The translations under genes were made by a program, and so were the position numbers. Shown piece by piece: positions 1 to 12,976 of a stretch of DNA of 64,000 nucleotides. Position 1 is the stretch's first letter. Each line of letters begins with the position of its first letter. A model generated the notes under the pieces. That model was given only the letters and a program-made list of their open reading frames with translations. It was not told where the DNA came from and made no database searches. This stretch comes from Oscillospiraceae bacterium (GTDB lineage: Bacteria; Bacillota; Clostridia; Oscillospirales; Oscillospiraceae): assembly GCA_017506735.1 (NCBI GenBank), contig JAFVMW010000055.1:1-64000 (forward strand), read 5' to 3'.

Positions 1-137
1 AAGACCTTTCAACTTCCAAAATCCGGCTTTCTTCAGATTCCGCCTCACGACGGACACCCTTGCCTTTGGCTAACCCTTCCCGCTACCGGGCGGATTCGGG
101 ACTTTCACCCTATAGAACGTGCGCTCACCGGGCGCAC
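1..137 (-). mobile_element. Class C group II intron, 5' part (cut by window edge)
   Basis: Read on the minus strand from 137, the sequence begins GUGCGCCC and continues through GGGUGAAAGUCCCGAA, GGGUUAGCC, GCAAGGGUGUCCGUCGUGAG and GGCGGAAUCUGAAG. This is the domain I order of class C group II introns as I know it from the Oceanobacillus iheyensis intron (GUGUGCCCGG, GGGUGAGAGUCCCGAA, GUUAGCC, CAAGGGUGUCCGU, GGAAUCUGAAGGAAGC). The rest of the intron, including any reverse transcriptase, lies left of the window. It starts nine bases past a terminator hairpin, the habitual insertion place of class C introns. Confidence 0.85.
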
Positions 138-146
138 ATAAGGTGA

Positions 147-176
147 AACCGCCTGAGGCAGCAGCCTCAGGCGGTT
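147..176 (-). terminator. Terminator of the M56 gene
   Basis: A 13-bp perfect stem (AACCGCCTGAGGC with its complement, loop AGCA) lies seven bases past the stop codon of the M56 gene. The U-run after it is short and is followed nine bases later by the group II intron. Confidence 0.75.
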
Positions 177-183
177 ATTTCGA

Positions 184-2745
184 TTAAGCTGGCGCGTAAG
201 TCCAGGTTCCGTCGGGGAGCCTGACCACGCAATACCATTGATTGATCATCAGCCAGCCTTCATATTCGCCGGTTCCTTCATCCACATTGCCGTAACCGTC
301 GGTAGAAAACTCCGACTGACGGATGGCGTAGTAGACCCAGCCCTCGGCCCAGTCCTGTTCCTGCCGTTCCACAGCCGCATCCAGAATCACGGATTCCAGG
401 GCAAAATAGGGACTATCCTCCATCGCATCCAGATGTCTTTCGGCGATCAGCTGACCCATTCGCTCCATGGCTTCCTCCGGCGTGTCGGCTTCCACCATGT
501 AGTTGCCGGGGTGGGTGGCATTGCTGTAGTAGAATTGCTGCACTTCCACGAAGAAGCTGGTGGCGTGGTCATAGGAGGCCTTCGCCTTCCAAAGCTGCTC
601 CTCCTGACCGAGGTTCAGTACCGCGTAGCCAGCACCAACATCATAGAATCGAATCCAGTGTCCCCTTCCGTCTGACAGCTCTACATAGCGGTCGGGCAGC
701 TCCTCCGCCTGACTCTGCAACGTCCAGTCATAGCTGTTGATGGCTCCGCCCAGCATATTTTGGCGGTTTGTTGTGTGGATGGTGTAAACCCTTTCGTCAT
801 CAGAATGCCGGATGGTTCCGCCGTAGGCGATCAGGCTGCCCATGAAGTTGTCCACATTGATTTCCACGGTGGGGATGCCAGGATCCGTTTCCTGCTTCCA
901 GCCACGGATGAACTCGTGGTCAACCATATAATCCTGTTCCAAAACGGAGCGCAATTCCGCATCGGAGCGTTCCATATACTCCCAGCCGAAGGCCTGCATC
1001 AGCGCGAAGTGGTCATAGTAGTAAATCTGTTTCTCTGTCAGGAAGGCCTTCCGTTCCTCGTCCAGTTCCTCGTATCCGGAGTTGGAGTCATAATCTCTCC
1101 ATGTTATGCCGCCGCTGATCTCATTGTACTCCGTGTAGGTAAGAGCATAACGCTGGGGCAGTCCCATCGCCCTCAGGTCCGCCTGAATGGACTGGTTAAT
1201 ATTCCGCTCTGTCTGGGTCTGAAGCACACGGCCCGGATCCAGACGGGGCAGAGTGATGCCCATGGAGCTGGGATCCGTAACTTCCAGGAGAAGCTTTCGG
1301 GTAAATTCAGTCTGAATGGGTGCTTCCAGAGCTTGAATCACTTCTGTTGCGAAGAAATAACAGCCATGGAAGAGGGAAAGATCATCCTGTTCTCGGCTGG
1401 TGAGGAAGTCCAGGAAATCCTTCTGAATGTAGACGTTTTCTCCATCCACCTTCAGGGGGCGGCCCAGAGAACGCATCACATAGCCGTTGCGGTAAATATA
1501 GCCGGAATCCTTCACCAGCGTCAGGGTCAGACCGTCCTCCTGGAGGTAGACGATGTCGCCGTCCACCGTCATGGTGATGGAGGTGCCGTTCAGAAGCTCT
1601 GCCAGATCCACATATCCCAGAGGCACGACCTGGGCAGGGGCTTGCGTGGTTTCAGGAGGCGCGCTGGGGGCGGTGGTTTCCATGGGGGCTGTGGTTTCGG
1701 GGATGGTTTCCTCCGGCTCCGTAGGGTCTACAGCACCGGTGAAGGTGCAGCCCACCAGAACTGCAACCACAGTGACGCAGACCACCAGGGCGGCGGCAAT
1801 GGTTCTGGGCCGCTTGGCAATCAGGGTGATCCGCTGCCGGATGGCGGACTTGCTGCCCAGCATGGTGGTAGCTGCGATCATCAGGTCGGTGGGATTGGTG
1901 CTGCGAGTGGTCATCCGGATCAGAGTCTGACCGTAGGGAATCCGCTCCCCTTCTCCCAGTCGGGAAATGGTTCCTTCGTCGCAGGCCAGCTCGCAATCAT
2001 CCTTGGACACCCGGGCGGCAATCCAGACCAGGGGATTGAACCAATGGATGCTCAGCACCAGGCAGCGGAGGAAGGAGAATACATGGTCAAAATGATCCAT
2101 ATGGGTCAGCTCATGACAGATCACATGGTCCCAGCAGGCCGGGTTATCGGCAACCTCCGGGGTCAGATAGATCACCGGACGGAACACGCCCACAAGACAG
2201 GGGGTCTTCACCGCGGTGCTGATATACACAGGAACCGGCGTACTGGGGACATCCAGCCCGATTCTGTTCTTAGACAGCATCCGGGAGAACTGGATGTTGG
2301 CTCCCAGAATAAAGGACAGCATGGCCACACCGCCAAAAATCCACACATTGGTCAGCAGCCGAAGCCATTCTATAGGCTCATTGACGGTTGGATCGGACTG
2401 GGGTGTGATCACAGGAGACTGATCGGGAGTCTGGACAGGGGTGTCAGAGACATTCTCATTCTGGACAGGATTCTGTGGAATGATCACCACAGGAGCCTGC
2501 TGCGCAGGGGGTGACACGGGACTCTGGGGTGTCACCTCCATCTGAACCGGTGGGAGCTGGATAGGTGCGACAGCATTCTGGATGCTAATGCTGCTCTGAA
2601 ACAGATTCACCGGGGTCAGCAGCCGCAGCAGCACCACAAGCCACAATGCATACTGAAGCCGGAGGCTGATACGGCCCTGCAATGCCTTGCGCAGAGCAAG
2701 CACACCCAGAATCAAAGCGCTGGAGGAAACGATCCATTCGGTCAT
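184..2745 (-). CDS. M56 family membrane metallopeptidase (BlaR1/MecR1-like) with an unidentified C-terminal domain
   Basis: The 853-residue membrane protein has the BlaR1 layout: N-terminal transmembrane helices, an M56 peptidase core with the zinc motif HELTH near residue 210, then another hydrophobic helix (about 315-335) and a long exported part rich in Pro/Thr/Glu at its start. In BlaR1 proteins the peptidase, once signalled, leads to loss of the BlaI repressor. I chose ATG at 2745, two bases past the blaI-like stop and preceded by AAGGGAGAG. An upstream in-frame start would lie inside the repressor gene. The exported domain (about residues 340-853) does not show the STxK motif expected of a beta-lactam sensor, so the signal it senses is unknown. 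It is co-transcribed with the BlaI-like gene. Confidence 0.85.
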   Translation of the reverse strand: MTEWIVSSSALILGVLALRKALQGRISLRLQYALWLVVLLRLLTPVNLFQSSISIQNAVAPIQLPPVQMEVTPQSPVSPPAQQAPVVIIPQNPVQNENVSDTPVQTPDQSPVITPQSDPTVNEPIEWLRLLTNVWIFGGVAMLSFILGANIQFSRMLSKNRIGLDVPSTPVPVYISTAVKTPCLVGVFRPVIYLTPEVADNPACWDHVICHELTHMDHFDHVFSFLRCLVLSIHWFNPLVWIAARVSKDDCELACDEGTISRLGEGERIPYGQTLIRMTTRSTNPTDLMIAATTMLGSKSAIRQRITLIAKRPRTIAAALVVCVTVVAVLVGCTFTGAVDPTEPEETIPETTAPMETTAPSAPPETTQAPAQVVPLGYVDLAELLNGTSITMTVDGDIVYLQEDGLTLTLVKDSGYIYRNGYVMRSLGRPLKVDGENVYIQKDFLDFLTSREQDDLSLFHGCYFFATEVIQALEAPIQTEFTRKLLLEVTDPSSMGITLPRLDPGRVLQTQTERNINQSIQADLRAMGLPQRYALTYTEYNEISGGITWRDYDSNSGYEELDEERKAFLTEKQIYYYDHFALMQAFGWEYMERSDAELRSVLEQDYMVDHEFIRGWKQETDPGIPTVEINVDNFMGSLIAYGGTIRHSDDERVYTIHTTNRQNMLGGAINSYDWTLQSQAEELPDRYVELSDGRGHWIRFYDVGAGYAVLNLGQEEQLWKAKASYDHATSFFVEVQQFYYSNATHPGNYMVEADTPEEAMERMGQLIAERHLDAMEDSPYFALESVILDAAVERQEQDWAEGWVYYAIRQSEFSTDGYGNVDEGTGEYEGWLMINQWYCVVRLPDGTWTYAPA

Positions 2746-2746
2746 A

Positions 2747-3142
2747 TCAATTCTCTCCCTTCTGCTCCGCTTCCCGGAGGATTTGGTACAGTTCATTGAT
2801 TTCGTCCCTGGACAGCTCCTGATGCCGGGTCAGGGCGCTGACCAGCATACTGACGGAACCCTTATAGGCCCGGTGCAGGAAGGAATCCGTTTCCTGCCGA
2901 AGGGCTTCCTCCCTGGGTATCAGGGGGGAATAGGTGCGCAGGCCGTTTTCCTCATCGCAGGAGATCTGGCCCTTCTCGGTCATTCGGCGGAGCATGGTCA
3001 GGGTGGTGCTGCGGTTCCAGTTCTGGCTGCGCTGCATGGCCTCCACCACTTCCCTGCCGGTCTTGGGAGACTGCTCCCACAGGCATTCCATCAGATTCCA
3101 CTCCGCTTCCGTCAGTCCGGGGGTTTGTCTTCTCATATCCAT
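2747..3142 (-). CDS. BlaI/MecI/CopY family transcriptional repressor
   Basis: About 131 residues with the Penicillinase_R winged helix: LTEAEWNLMECLWEQ, then RSTTLTMLRRMTEKG as recognition helix and wing, and a helical C-terminal dimer part. These repressors bind upstream of their own operon and are cleaved or released when the partner M56 protein is activated. The start is ambiguous: AAGGA lies four bases before ATG at 3142 and ten before ATG at 3136. It has its own strong promoter and repeated sequences at that promoter. The next gene starts two bases after its stop, so the two are coupled. Confidence 0.9.
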   Translation of the reverse strand: MDMRRQTPGLTEAEWNLMECLWEQSPKTGREVVEAMQRSQNWNRSTTLTMLRRMTEKGQISCDEENGLRTYSPLIPREEALRQETDSFLHRAYKGSVSMLVSALTRHQELSRDEINELYQILREAEQKGEN

Positions 3143-3151
3143 CACATCCTT

Positions 3152-3224
3152 GTGTTTATTTTGTAATCACAGCATAACACAGGGTGTTTATTTTGTCAAC
3201 AGCATCTCTGTTTATTTAATAAAC
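3152..3224 (-). promoter_or_regulatory. Promoter and repeated operator-like sequences of the BlaI-M56 operon
   Basis: On the minus strand, TTGACA (3194-3199) and TATGCT (3171-3176) are 17 bases apart. A 13-base direct repeat GTGTTTATTTTGT (plus-strand reading) occurs at 3152-3164 and 3184-3196, so one copy covers part of the -35 and the other follows the start of transcription. A perfect palindrome GTTTATT-T-AATAAAC sits at 3210-3224. Binding by the BlaI-like protein is inferred. Classical BlaI sites are TACA/TGTA dyads, which these are not. Confidence 0.7.
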
Positions 3225-3242
3225 TTAAGATCTTAAGAAAAT

Positions 3243-3266
3243 CCCACCGCCCTTTCGAGCGGTGGG
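3243..3266 (-). terminator. Terminator of rpoC
   Basis: A 9-bp CCCACCGCT/CGGTGGG-type stem with a T-rich tract (ATTTTCTT on the minus strand) lies about 16 bases past the rpoC stop. Confidence 0.85.
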
Positions 3267-3281
3267 ATTGGTTATGGGAGT

Positions 3282-7142
<3,861 letters not shown>

Positions 7143-7154
7143 TCTCGCGCCTCC

Positions 7155-10100
7155 TTATTCTTCGTCGTAGCCAGCATCGTCTTCATCGGAAGCTTCGCTG
7201 GTAACATCATCGTTTTCCTCGCCGTTGTCGCCGGTTCTGAAACCGCTGGACTCGTACTCCTGCTCGGAGGCAATGTTCACGGCGCGGTCATCGGTGTAGA
7301 TCACATCCAGATCGTCATCTTCGTCCTTCAGTTCGATCTCGTTGCCCTCTTCGTCCAGCACGCGGATGTCCAGACACAGGGACTGGAGCTCCTTGACCAG
7401 AACCTTGAAGGATTCGGGAACACCGGGGGTGGGAATGTTGTGGCCCTTGACAATGGCCTCGTAGGTCTTGACACGGCCGGTGACATCGTCGGACTTGACG
7501 GTCAGGATCTCCTGCAGGGTGTAGGCGGCGCCGTATGCTTCCAGCGCCCAGACCTCCATCTCACCGAAACGCTGGCCGCCGAACTGGGCCTTGCCGCCCA
7601 GAGGCTGCTGGGTGACCAGGGAGTAGGGACCGGTGGAACGGGCATGGATCTTATCATCGACCAGATGATGGAGCTTCAGGTAGTAGGGGTAGCCGACGGT
7701 AACCAGGTTATCGAAGGGCTCGCCGGTACGGCCATCGTACAGGATGGTCTTGCCGTCCTCACGGAGGCCTGCCAGCTTCAGGGTGTCACGGATGTCTCGC
7801 TCGTTGGCGCCGTCAAAGACGGGAGTAGCGACCTTCCAGCCCAGGGTCTTGGCTGCGTAGCCCAGATGGACCTCCAGCACCTGACCGATGTTCATACGGG
7901 AAGGAACGCCCAGGGGGTTCAGAACCACATCCAGGGGGGTGCCGTCGGGCAGGTAGGGCATGTCCTCCTCGGGCAGAACACGGGAAACGACGCCCTTGTT
8001 GCCGTGGCGGCCTGCCATCTTATCGCCCACGCCGATCTTACGCTTCTGGGCCAGATACACACGGACGGACTTGTTCACGCCGGGAGCCAGCTCGTCGCCG
8101 TTCTCCTTGGTGAAGATCTTAACGTCCACAACAATACCGCGGGTACCGTGGGGCACCTTCAGGGAGGTGTCGCGGACCTCTCTTGCCTTTTCGCCGAAGA
8201 TGGCCCGCAGCAGGCGCTCCTCGGGGGTCAGCTCCGTCTCACCCTTGGGAGTGACCTTACCGACCAGATAGTCACCGGCGTTGACCTCAGCGCCGATGCG
8301 GATGATGCCATCCTCGTCCAGATCCTTCAGAGTTTCCTCGCCCACGTTGGGGATATCACGGGTGATTTCCTCAGCGCCCAGCTTGGTATCACGGGCCTCA
8401 GTCTCATACTCTTCGATGTGGATGGAGGTGAAAACGTCCTCACGGACCAGACGCTCGTTCAGCAGAATAGCGTCCTCGTAGTTGTAGCCTTCCCAGGTGA
8501 CGAAGCCGATGAGCACGTTCTTGCCCAGTGCGATCTCACCCTGAGAGGTGGAAGGACCGTCGGCAATGATCTGCTCGGTGGTAACACGCTCGCCAACGGA
8601 CACGATGGGCCGCTGGTTGATGCATGTGCCGGCGTTGGAGCGGGAGAACTTGGTCAGCTTGTGCTCCAGGGAGTAGCCTTCGTCATAGCGGACGGTAATG
8701 GAGGTTGCGGAAACAGCGGTAACGACACCGTCGCCCTTGGCCTTGACGCAGACCTCGGAGTCCACGGCGGAGCGATGCTCCATACCGGTGGCAACGATAG
8801 GAGCCTCGGTGGTCAGCAGGGGCACAGCCTGACGCTGCATGTTTGCGCCCATCAGGGCACGGTTGGCGTCGTCGTTCTGCAGGAAGGGAATGAAAGCGGT
8901 AGCCACGGAAACCATCATTCTGGGAGAAACGTCCAGATAATCGATCATGCCACGGTCCACCTCAATGATCTCATTGCGGTGACGGCAGGTGATACGCTCG
9001 TTGGCCAGGCAGCCGTTCTCGTCAACAGGCTCATTGGCCTGTGCCACATAGAAGTCATCTTCCACATCGGCGGTCATGTACTCCACAGTCTGGGTGACGA
9101 AGCCGGTGGACTTGTCCACCTTGCGGTAGGGAGCTTCGACGAAGCCGAAGTCGTTGATCTTGGCAAAGGTAGCCAGGTAGTTGATCAGGCCGATGTTGGG
9201 ACCTTCGGGAGTCTCGATGGGGCACATACGGCCGTAGTGGGTATAGTGAACGTCTCGGACGTCGAAGGAGGCACGCTCTCTGGACAGACCGCCGGGGCCC
9301 AGAGCAGACAGTCTGCGCTTGTGGGTCAGCTCGGACAGGGGGTTGTTGGCGTCCATGAACTGGGACAGGGGGCTGGAGCCGAAGAACTCCTTGATGACGG
9401 CAGTCACAGGACGGATGTTGATCAGGCTCTGGGGAGTGACCAGGTTCAGATCCTGAACGGTCATGCGCTCACGGATGACACGGTCCAGACGGCTGAAGCC
9501 GATGCGGAACTGGTTCTGCAGCAGCTCGCCCACGCAGCGCAGGCGGCGGTTGCCCAGGTGGTCGATGTCATCGGGCACGCCGATGCCCATGGCCACGCAG
9601 TTCAGATAGTTGATGGAAGCCAGGATGTCATCGGGGATGATGTGCATGGGGATCAGATCGCCCATACGCTCAGCGATGGCTTCCTTCCAGTCGGTGATGC
9701 CGGAATCCAGCATCTCGCACAGGACGGAGAAGCGAACCTTCTCACGGATGCCGTACTCCGCAGGATCGAAGTCCACGAACTTGGACATATCGACCATGCC
9801 ATTGGAGAAGATCTTGACTCTCTGCTCACCCAGCTGCAGCACAGCGGAGTTGACACCGCGGTCGCTGATCTCATGGGCGCGGTTGCGGTCAATGACCTCG
9901 CCGGGCATTGCCATGATCTCACCGGTACGGGGATCAACGATGGGCTCAGCGATGACCTGGCCGGACAGACGGCTCCAAATGTCCATCTTCTTGTTGAACT
10001 TATAACGGCCAACACGGCTCACATCGTAGCGGCGGTCGTCGAACAGCAGGCTCTCCAGATGGGAGGTGGCAGCCTCAACCGACGGGGGTTCGCCCGGACG

Positions 10101-10859
10101 CAGCTTTTCGTAGATCTTGATCAGAGACTGAGCCTTGGTGGTGACAGCGCCGGTGCCGTCCTTGCCTTCCTTGGAGTCCTTCTCCAGGGTAGCCAGGATG
10201 CGGGGGTCATCGCCGAACAGGTCGATGATCTGCTCTCTGGTCTCCACGCCCATAGCGCGGATCAGCCAGGTGACGGGCAGCTTGCGGTTCTTGTCGATCC
10301 GGGCCCAGAACACGTTCTGGTTGTCGGTTTCGTACTCCAGCCATGCGCCGCGGTAGGGAATGACAGTGGCGGTATAGGTGTGCTGATCCGCCTTGTCCAC
10401 ATCATGGGTATAGTACATACCGGGGGAACGGACAATCTGAGAAACGATGACACGCTCCGCGCCATTGATGACGAAGGTGCCGCCGTTGGTCATGATGGGG
10501 AAATCACCCATAAAGATTTCCTGTTCCTTGATCTCGTTGGTTTCAGTGTTGCGAAGACGAACCTTCACCTTGATGGGCTTGGCATAGGTGGCATCCCGCT
10601 CCTTGCACTCCTCAATGGTGTACTTGGGCTTCTCATCCATGGTGTAGTCCAGGAAGGTCAGCTCCAGCTTACCGGAGAAGTCGGTGATGGGGCCCACGTC
10701 CTTGAAAACTTCCCGCAGGCCATCCTTCAGGAACCACTCATAGGAGTCCTTCTGGATCTTGAGCATATTGGGCATTTCCAGGATTTCTTCATACTTCGCG
10801 TAGCTCTTACGCACGGTCTTACCAAACAATTGGTCCTTGACCATTGCCATATGGATCAT
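7155..10859 (-). CDS. rpoB: DNA-directed RNA polymerase subunit beta
   Basis: About 1234 residues, the beta subunit. The rifampicin-binding region reads [27 protein letters not shown], with no residue change typical of resistance. The acidic C-terminal tail ([16 protein letters not shown] ... [10 protein letters not shown]) is typical of Clostridia. I placed the start at ATG 10859 because AAAGG precedes it by five bases. ATGs at 10850 and 10844 are alternatives, and the frame stays open to 11009 without a ribosome site. The usual upstream ribosomal protein genes (rplJ, rplL) are not here: a tRNA gene facing the other way comes next. Confidence 0.97.
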   Translation of the reverse strand: MIHMAMVKDQLFGKTVRKSYAKYEEILEMPNMLKIQKDSYEWFLKDGLREVFKDVGPITDFSGKLELTFLDYTMDEKPKYTIEECKERDATYAKPIKVKVRLRNTETNEIKEQEIFMGDFPIMTNGGTFVINGAERVIVSQIVRSPGMYYTHDVDKADQHTYTATVIPYRGAWLEYETDNQNVFWARIDKNRKLPVTWLIRAMGVETREQIIDLFGDDPRILATLEKDSKEGKDGTGAVTTKAQSLIKIYEKLRPGEPPSVEAATSHLESLLFDDRRYDVSRVGRYKFNKKMDIWSRLSGQVIAEPIVDPRTGEIMAMPGEVIDRNRAHEISDRGVNSAVLQLGEQRVKIFSNGMVDMSKFVDFDPAEYGIREKVRFSVLCEMLDSGITDWKEAIAERMGDLIPMHIIPDDILASINYLNCVAMGIGVPDDIDHLGNRRLRCVGELLQNQFRIGFSRLDRVIRERMTVQDLNLVTPQSLINIRPVTAVIKEFFGSSPLSQFMDANNPLSELTHKRRLSALGPGGLSRERASFDVRDVHYTHYGRMCPIETPEGPNIGLINYLATFAKINDFGFVEAPYRKVDKSTGFVTQTVEYMTADVEDDFYVAQANEPVDENGCLANERITCRHRNEIIEVDRGMIDYLDVSPRMMVSVATAFIPFLQNDDANRALMGANMQRQAVPLLTTEAPIVATGMEHRSAVDSEVCVKAKGDGVVTAVSATSITVRYDEGYSLEHKLTKFSRSNAGTCINQRPIVSVGERVTTEQIIADGPSTSQGEIALGKNVLIGFVTWEGYNYEDAILLNERLVREDVFTSIHIEEYETEARDTKLGAEEITRDIPNVGEETLKDLDEDGIIRIGAEVNAGDYLVGKVTPKGETELTPEERLLRAIFGEKAREVRDTSLKVPHGTRGIVVDVKIFTKENGDELAPGVNKSVRVYLAQKRKIGVGDKMAGRHGNKGVVSRVLPEEDMPYLPDGTPLDVVLNPLGVPSRMNIGQVLEVHLGYAAKTLGWKVATPVFDGANERDIRDTLKLAGLREDGKTILYDGRTGEPFDNLVTVGYPYYLKLHHLVDDKIHARSTGPYSLVTQQPLGGKAQFGGQRFGEMEVWALEAYGAAYTLQEILTVKSDDVTGRVKTYEAIVKGHNIPTPGVPESFKVLVKELQSLCLDIRVLDEEGNEIELKDEDDDLDVIYTDDRAVNIASEQEYESSGFRTGDNGEENDDVTSEASDEDDAGYDEE

Positions 10860-11030
10860 CACAGCCTTTCTTTCGGCATAAATGCCGGAATAATGTGTTG
10901 CAGATTTGATACGCTTGGACAAGTTGTCAGTTTTTTGCATTTTGCATCTTGACAACCGTTTTCCCCTGTGGTAATATGTCAGTGCAAAGATGGGGAACCA
11001 TGTGGACATACTACCACAGTATGGATTACT

Positions 11031-11059
11031 ATGGTATCACATCTTCTTTTATTTGTCAA
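11031..11059 (-). promoter_or_regulatory. Promoter of rpoB-rpoC
   Basis: Minus-strand TTGACA (11054-11059) and TACCAT (11031-11036) are spaced by 17 bases, giving a leader of about 165 bases before the rpoB start. The 317-base gap between rpoB and the tRNA holds this promoter, the tRNA promoter, and a plus-strand TTGACA-17-TAATAT match near 10949-10977 with no obvious gene after it. Confidence 0.6.
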
Positions 11060-11135
11060 GGGGTTCCAGAATCGAAATGGGCAAATTCGTCCTGTTCCGT
11101 TGTTCCCTCCTCAGAAAAAACAGAAAAGAAACCTG

Positions 11136-11164
11136 TTGACAAACCGAAGAAAACACTATATAAT
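11136..11164 (+). promoter_or_regulatory. Promoter of tRNA-Leu
   Basis: TTGACA (11136-11141), a 17-base spacer and TATAAT (11159-11164) form a consensus promoter. Transcription would begin just before the tRNA at 11177. Confidence 0.9.
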
Positions 11165-11176
11165 ATTCAAGCATTT

Positions 11177-11259
11177 GCGAGAGTGTTGGAATGGTAGACA
11201 AGCACGTTTGAGGTGCGTGTGGTTACGCCGTGTGGGTTCGAGTCCCATCTCTCGCACCA
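11177..11259 (+). tRNA. tRNA-Leu (anticodon GAG)
   Basis: An 83-base tRNA with a long variable arm. The acceptor stem is GCGAGAG with CTCTCGC, the 3' end ACCA is encoded, and the D-arm reads TGGTAGACA. The anticodon stem is CACGT/GCGTG with loop TTGAGGT, so the anticodon is GAG. The T-arm reads GGGTTCGAGTCCC. Its last 28 bases lie inside the prophage attachment core and are kept intact by integration. Confidence 0.95.
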
Positions 11260-11260
11260 A
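11232..11260 (+). repeat. attL core (29 bp, inside tRNA-Leu)
   Basis: The core spans the T-arm, the 3' acceptor strand and CCA of the tRNA plus one base. It is identical to 49789-49817. Beyond position 11260 the sequence is phage. Confidence 0.95.
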
Positions 11261-11263
11261 CTC

Positions 11264-11298
11264 AAAACCGCTCAGAATTACAATTCTGGGCGGTTTTC
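11264..11298 (+). terminator. Phage-supplied terminator for the tRNA
   Basis: AAAACCGCTCAGAAT and its near-perfect complement form a hairpin followed by TTTTCTTTTG, four bases past the attachment core. It replaces the host terminator, which the insertion has moved to 49818-49851. Confidence 0.85.
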
Positions 11299-11370
11299 TT
11301 TTGTTCCAAGGAGAAATCTGAACATTTTTGATATCGATTATGAGAACAGATTTTCGATAAAAACACCCTT

Positions 11371-11413
11371 ATTCCAGTTTCAAAAACACAAAACTGGAAC
11401 GGAAAACTGGAAC
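11371..11413. repeat. Integrase arm-type sites, left end
   Basis: AAACTGGAAC occurs at 11391-11400 and 11404-11413 (13 bases apart) with an inverted near-copy at 11371-11380. The same ten bases occur twice with the same 13-base spacing near the other prophage end (49719-49741), so in the excised circle they flank the attachment core on both sides. Binding by the integrase is inferred. Confidence 0.7.
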
Positions 11414-11421
11414 GAAAAAAC

Positions 11422-11454
11422 GCCCCCACTCCGGTGATGATCCAGAGTGGGGGC
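11422..11454 (-). terminator. Terminator at the end of the phage late operon
   Basis: GCCCCCACTC pairs perfectly with GAGTGGGGGC. On the minus strand GTTTTTTCG follows, five bases past the endolysin gene. Confidence 0.9.
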
Positions 11455-11459
11455 TATTC

Positions 11460-12158
11460 TTATTCTGTCAGATCTTTGTGCAGCCTCATCGCCACAGCTG
11501 CCAGTTCACCTCTGGTGACAGGCTCGTCCGGGTCGAACTTGCCTTCTCCCCTGCCCACCATCAGGCCCAGACTGGCGCAGTAGGCCACTGCCTCTGCATA
11601 CCATGCATCCTGCGGCACGTCGGCAAACGTCCGCTTCGGAGCGGCCATCTGCGCGGCGGCCTTTGCATAGTCAGGGCAGCAGTAACCCCGGATATATCTG
11701 CCATCCACGGGGATGTCACGGTGCCACACGCGGTTGTCCATGTTGCCCTCGATGACCCGGATCACGCCCTTGGTCACCCGGATGACAATGCCGATATGGT
11801 CAGGGTCACCGGTGCAATCGCCCTTGCCGCTATCCTGCCAGTCGTAGATCAGCAGGTCGCCGGGCTGAGGGTCCAGATCGTCGGCCTCATGCCAGGTGCC
11901 CAGAGCCTTATGCAGCTCAATCATCCGGGAGCAGCTGCACTCGGTGGGGATGATGTCCGTGAGCTTGCAGAGGATCGCCACGGCACTCACGAAGGTGGCG
12001 CACCAGGGATCTGCCTCCGTCATCCTGTAGCCACGGGCCAGAGGCTCGTGCCGGTTGTAAGTATCCAGGATAGCCTTGTGCTTGACGCTGCCCTCTGCGG
12101 TGTCGTAGAAGCTCCGGGTGGTATCAACCACCAGCGTGCGCAATACCTGCTCAGTCAT
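11460..12158 (-). CDS. Phage endolysin: CHAP/NlpC-like amidase-peptidase with an SLH domain
   Basis: 232 residues. The catalytic part has Cys53 in DPWCATFVSA and His121 in DPDHIGIVIR, the Cys-His layout of CHAP/NlpC-P60 cell-wall hydrolases, with QPGDLLIYDW between them. The C-terminal 55 residues (FADVPQDAWYAEAVAYCASLGLMVGRGEGKFDPDEPVTRGELA, seen here from about 177) form one S-layer-homology domain, which binds wall polysaccharide. It would cut the host wall at the end of infection, reached through the holin encoded just upstream with an 8-base overlap. SLH anchoring is an unusual wall-binding choice for an endolysin. Confidence 0.85.
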   Translation of the reverse strand: MTEQVLRTLVVDTTRSFYDTAEGSVKHKAILDTYNRHEPLARGYRMTEADPWCATFVSAVAILCKLTDIIPTECSCSRMIELHKALGTWHEADDLDPQPGDLLIYDWQDSGKGDCTGDPDHIGIVIRVTKGVIRVIEGNMDNRVWHRDIPVDGRYIRGYCCPDYAKAAAQMAAPKRTFADVPQDAWYAEAVAYCASLGLMVGRGEGKFDPDEPVTRGELAAVAMRLHKDLTE

Positions 12159-12573
12159 GGCCTGTCCCCTCCTTATGCATCAGCTGGTCGATGGAGCGGG
12201 TGAGGATCTCCGGGATAGGCAGGCCCATGTGCCCGGCGTTTTCCAGAATGCTCACCGCTTCATTGGCACAGAAACCAACAATCAACGCCGTGCGGACGAT
12301 CTGGGCACCCAGCAGCAAATCCACCAGATGCCCCACCACAACCAGCAGCAGGGTCATCACCTTCCTGGCCAGTCCCTTCCACCCGGCCATGGACTCAAGT
12401 CCGCCGTTGGGGCTCTTGGGGCTGGTGTGGAACACGGCTGCCACCACAAGTCCGGCGATATAGTCAATGATCATGAACACCACCAGAACCAGCAGGGGCA
12501 CGTCGAAGCCTCCCACCAGATAGCTGATGATACCCGCCAGCGCTCCGGCTGCGGTAGAAATTACGTTTTTCAT
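12151..12573 (-). CDS. Phage holin (toxin-secretion/phage-lysis holin family)
   Basis: 140 residues with three hydrophobic segments (about 8-20, 25-50 and 78-105) and the short hydrophilic loop SPKSPNGGLESMAGWKGLARK between the second and third. This is the layout of the TIGR01593/Holin_4 family (Cph1-like). Holins form timed membrane holes that let the endolysin reach the wall. The gene overlaps the endolysin gene by 8 bases, as expected for a lysis cassette. Confidence 0.88.
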   Translation of the reverse strand: MKNVISTAAGALAGIISYLVGGFDVPLLVLVVFMIIDYIAGLVVAAVFHTSPKSPNGGLESMAGWKGLARKVMTLLLVVVGHLVDLLLGAQIVRTALIVGFCANEAVSILENAGHMGLPIPEILTRSIDQLMHKEGTGHD

Positions 12574-12586
12574 ATGCGTATCCTCC

Positions 12587-12976
12587 TCAGTAGATTCGAC
12601 CCTCGGACTCTCTCAGAGCCGCAGAGCGGTCGGGGTTGCCGGGATACCCAAAATCCAGCTCCTCACCCCAATACAGGCTCACACGCTGGCGCAGTGCCTC
12701 GTCTGCGGTATCCTGCCCCTTTTTCTGGCACTCGGCCTCAAACTCCTCAACCATGGCGGATGCCTCTGCATCCAGCTGGCGCAGATCCTCCTGCGTAAAC
12801 TGGTGTTTCTCTGCCAACAGGCAGAAGTAGATCCACTCCAACCTCCGGCACTGCCGGTCAGTCAGCCCTTCCGCCAACTTATCCTTTGCGTACCGGATCA
12901 CGCTGGCCTGTTGGAGGGGACTCAGACCACAACCGTGATATCCGGTGTTTTTTCTCTTTTTCTGCTGTTTAGCCAT
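12587..12976 (-). CDS. Phage protein of unknown function in the lysis region
   Basis: 129 residues from ATG 12976, which follows AAGGAGG by six bases. The first residues are basic (MAKQQKKRKN) and the rest is helical and charged (TDRQCRRLEWIYFCLLAEKHQFTQEDLRQLDAEA). I do not recognise a family. It overlaps the end of the UppS-like gene by 8 bases and precedes the holin by 13 bases, so it belongs to the same transcript. Confidence 0.75.
   Translation of the reverse strand: MAKQQKKRKNTGYHGCGLSPLQQASVIRYAKDKLAEGLTDRQCRRLEWIYFCLLAEKHQFTQEDLRQLDAEASAMVEEFEAECQKKGQDTADEALRQRVSLYWGEELDFGYPGNPDRSAALRESEGRIY

Noticed and set aside
760..2514. A 584-codon open frame antisense to the M56 gene
   Set aside because: Shadow of a GC-rich gene. 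No ribosome site, and the genuine M56 peptidase motifs are on the other strand.
10949..10977. Plus-strand TTGACA-17-TAATAT in the rpoB leader
   Set aside because: No gene or terminator follows before the tRNA promoter, so I treat it as chance or as a minor start, not a feature.
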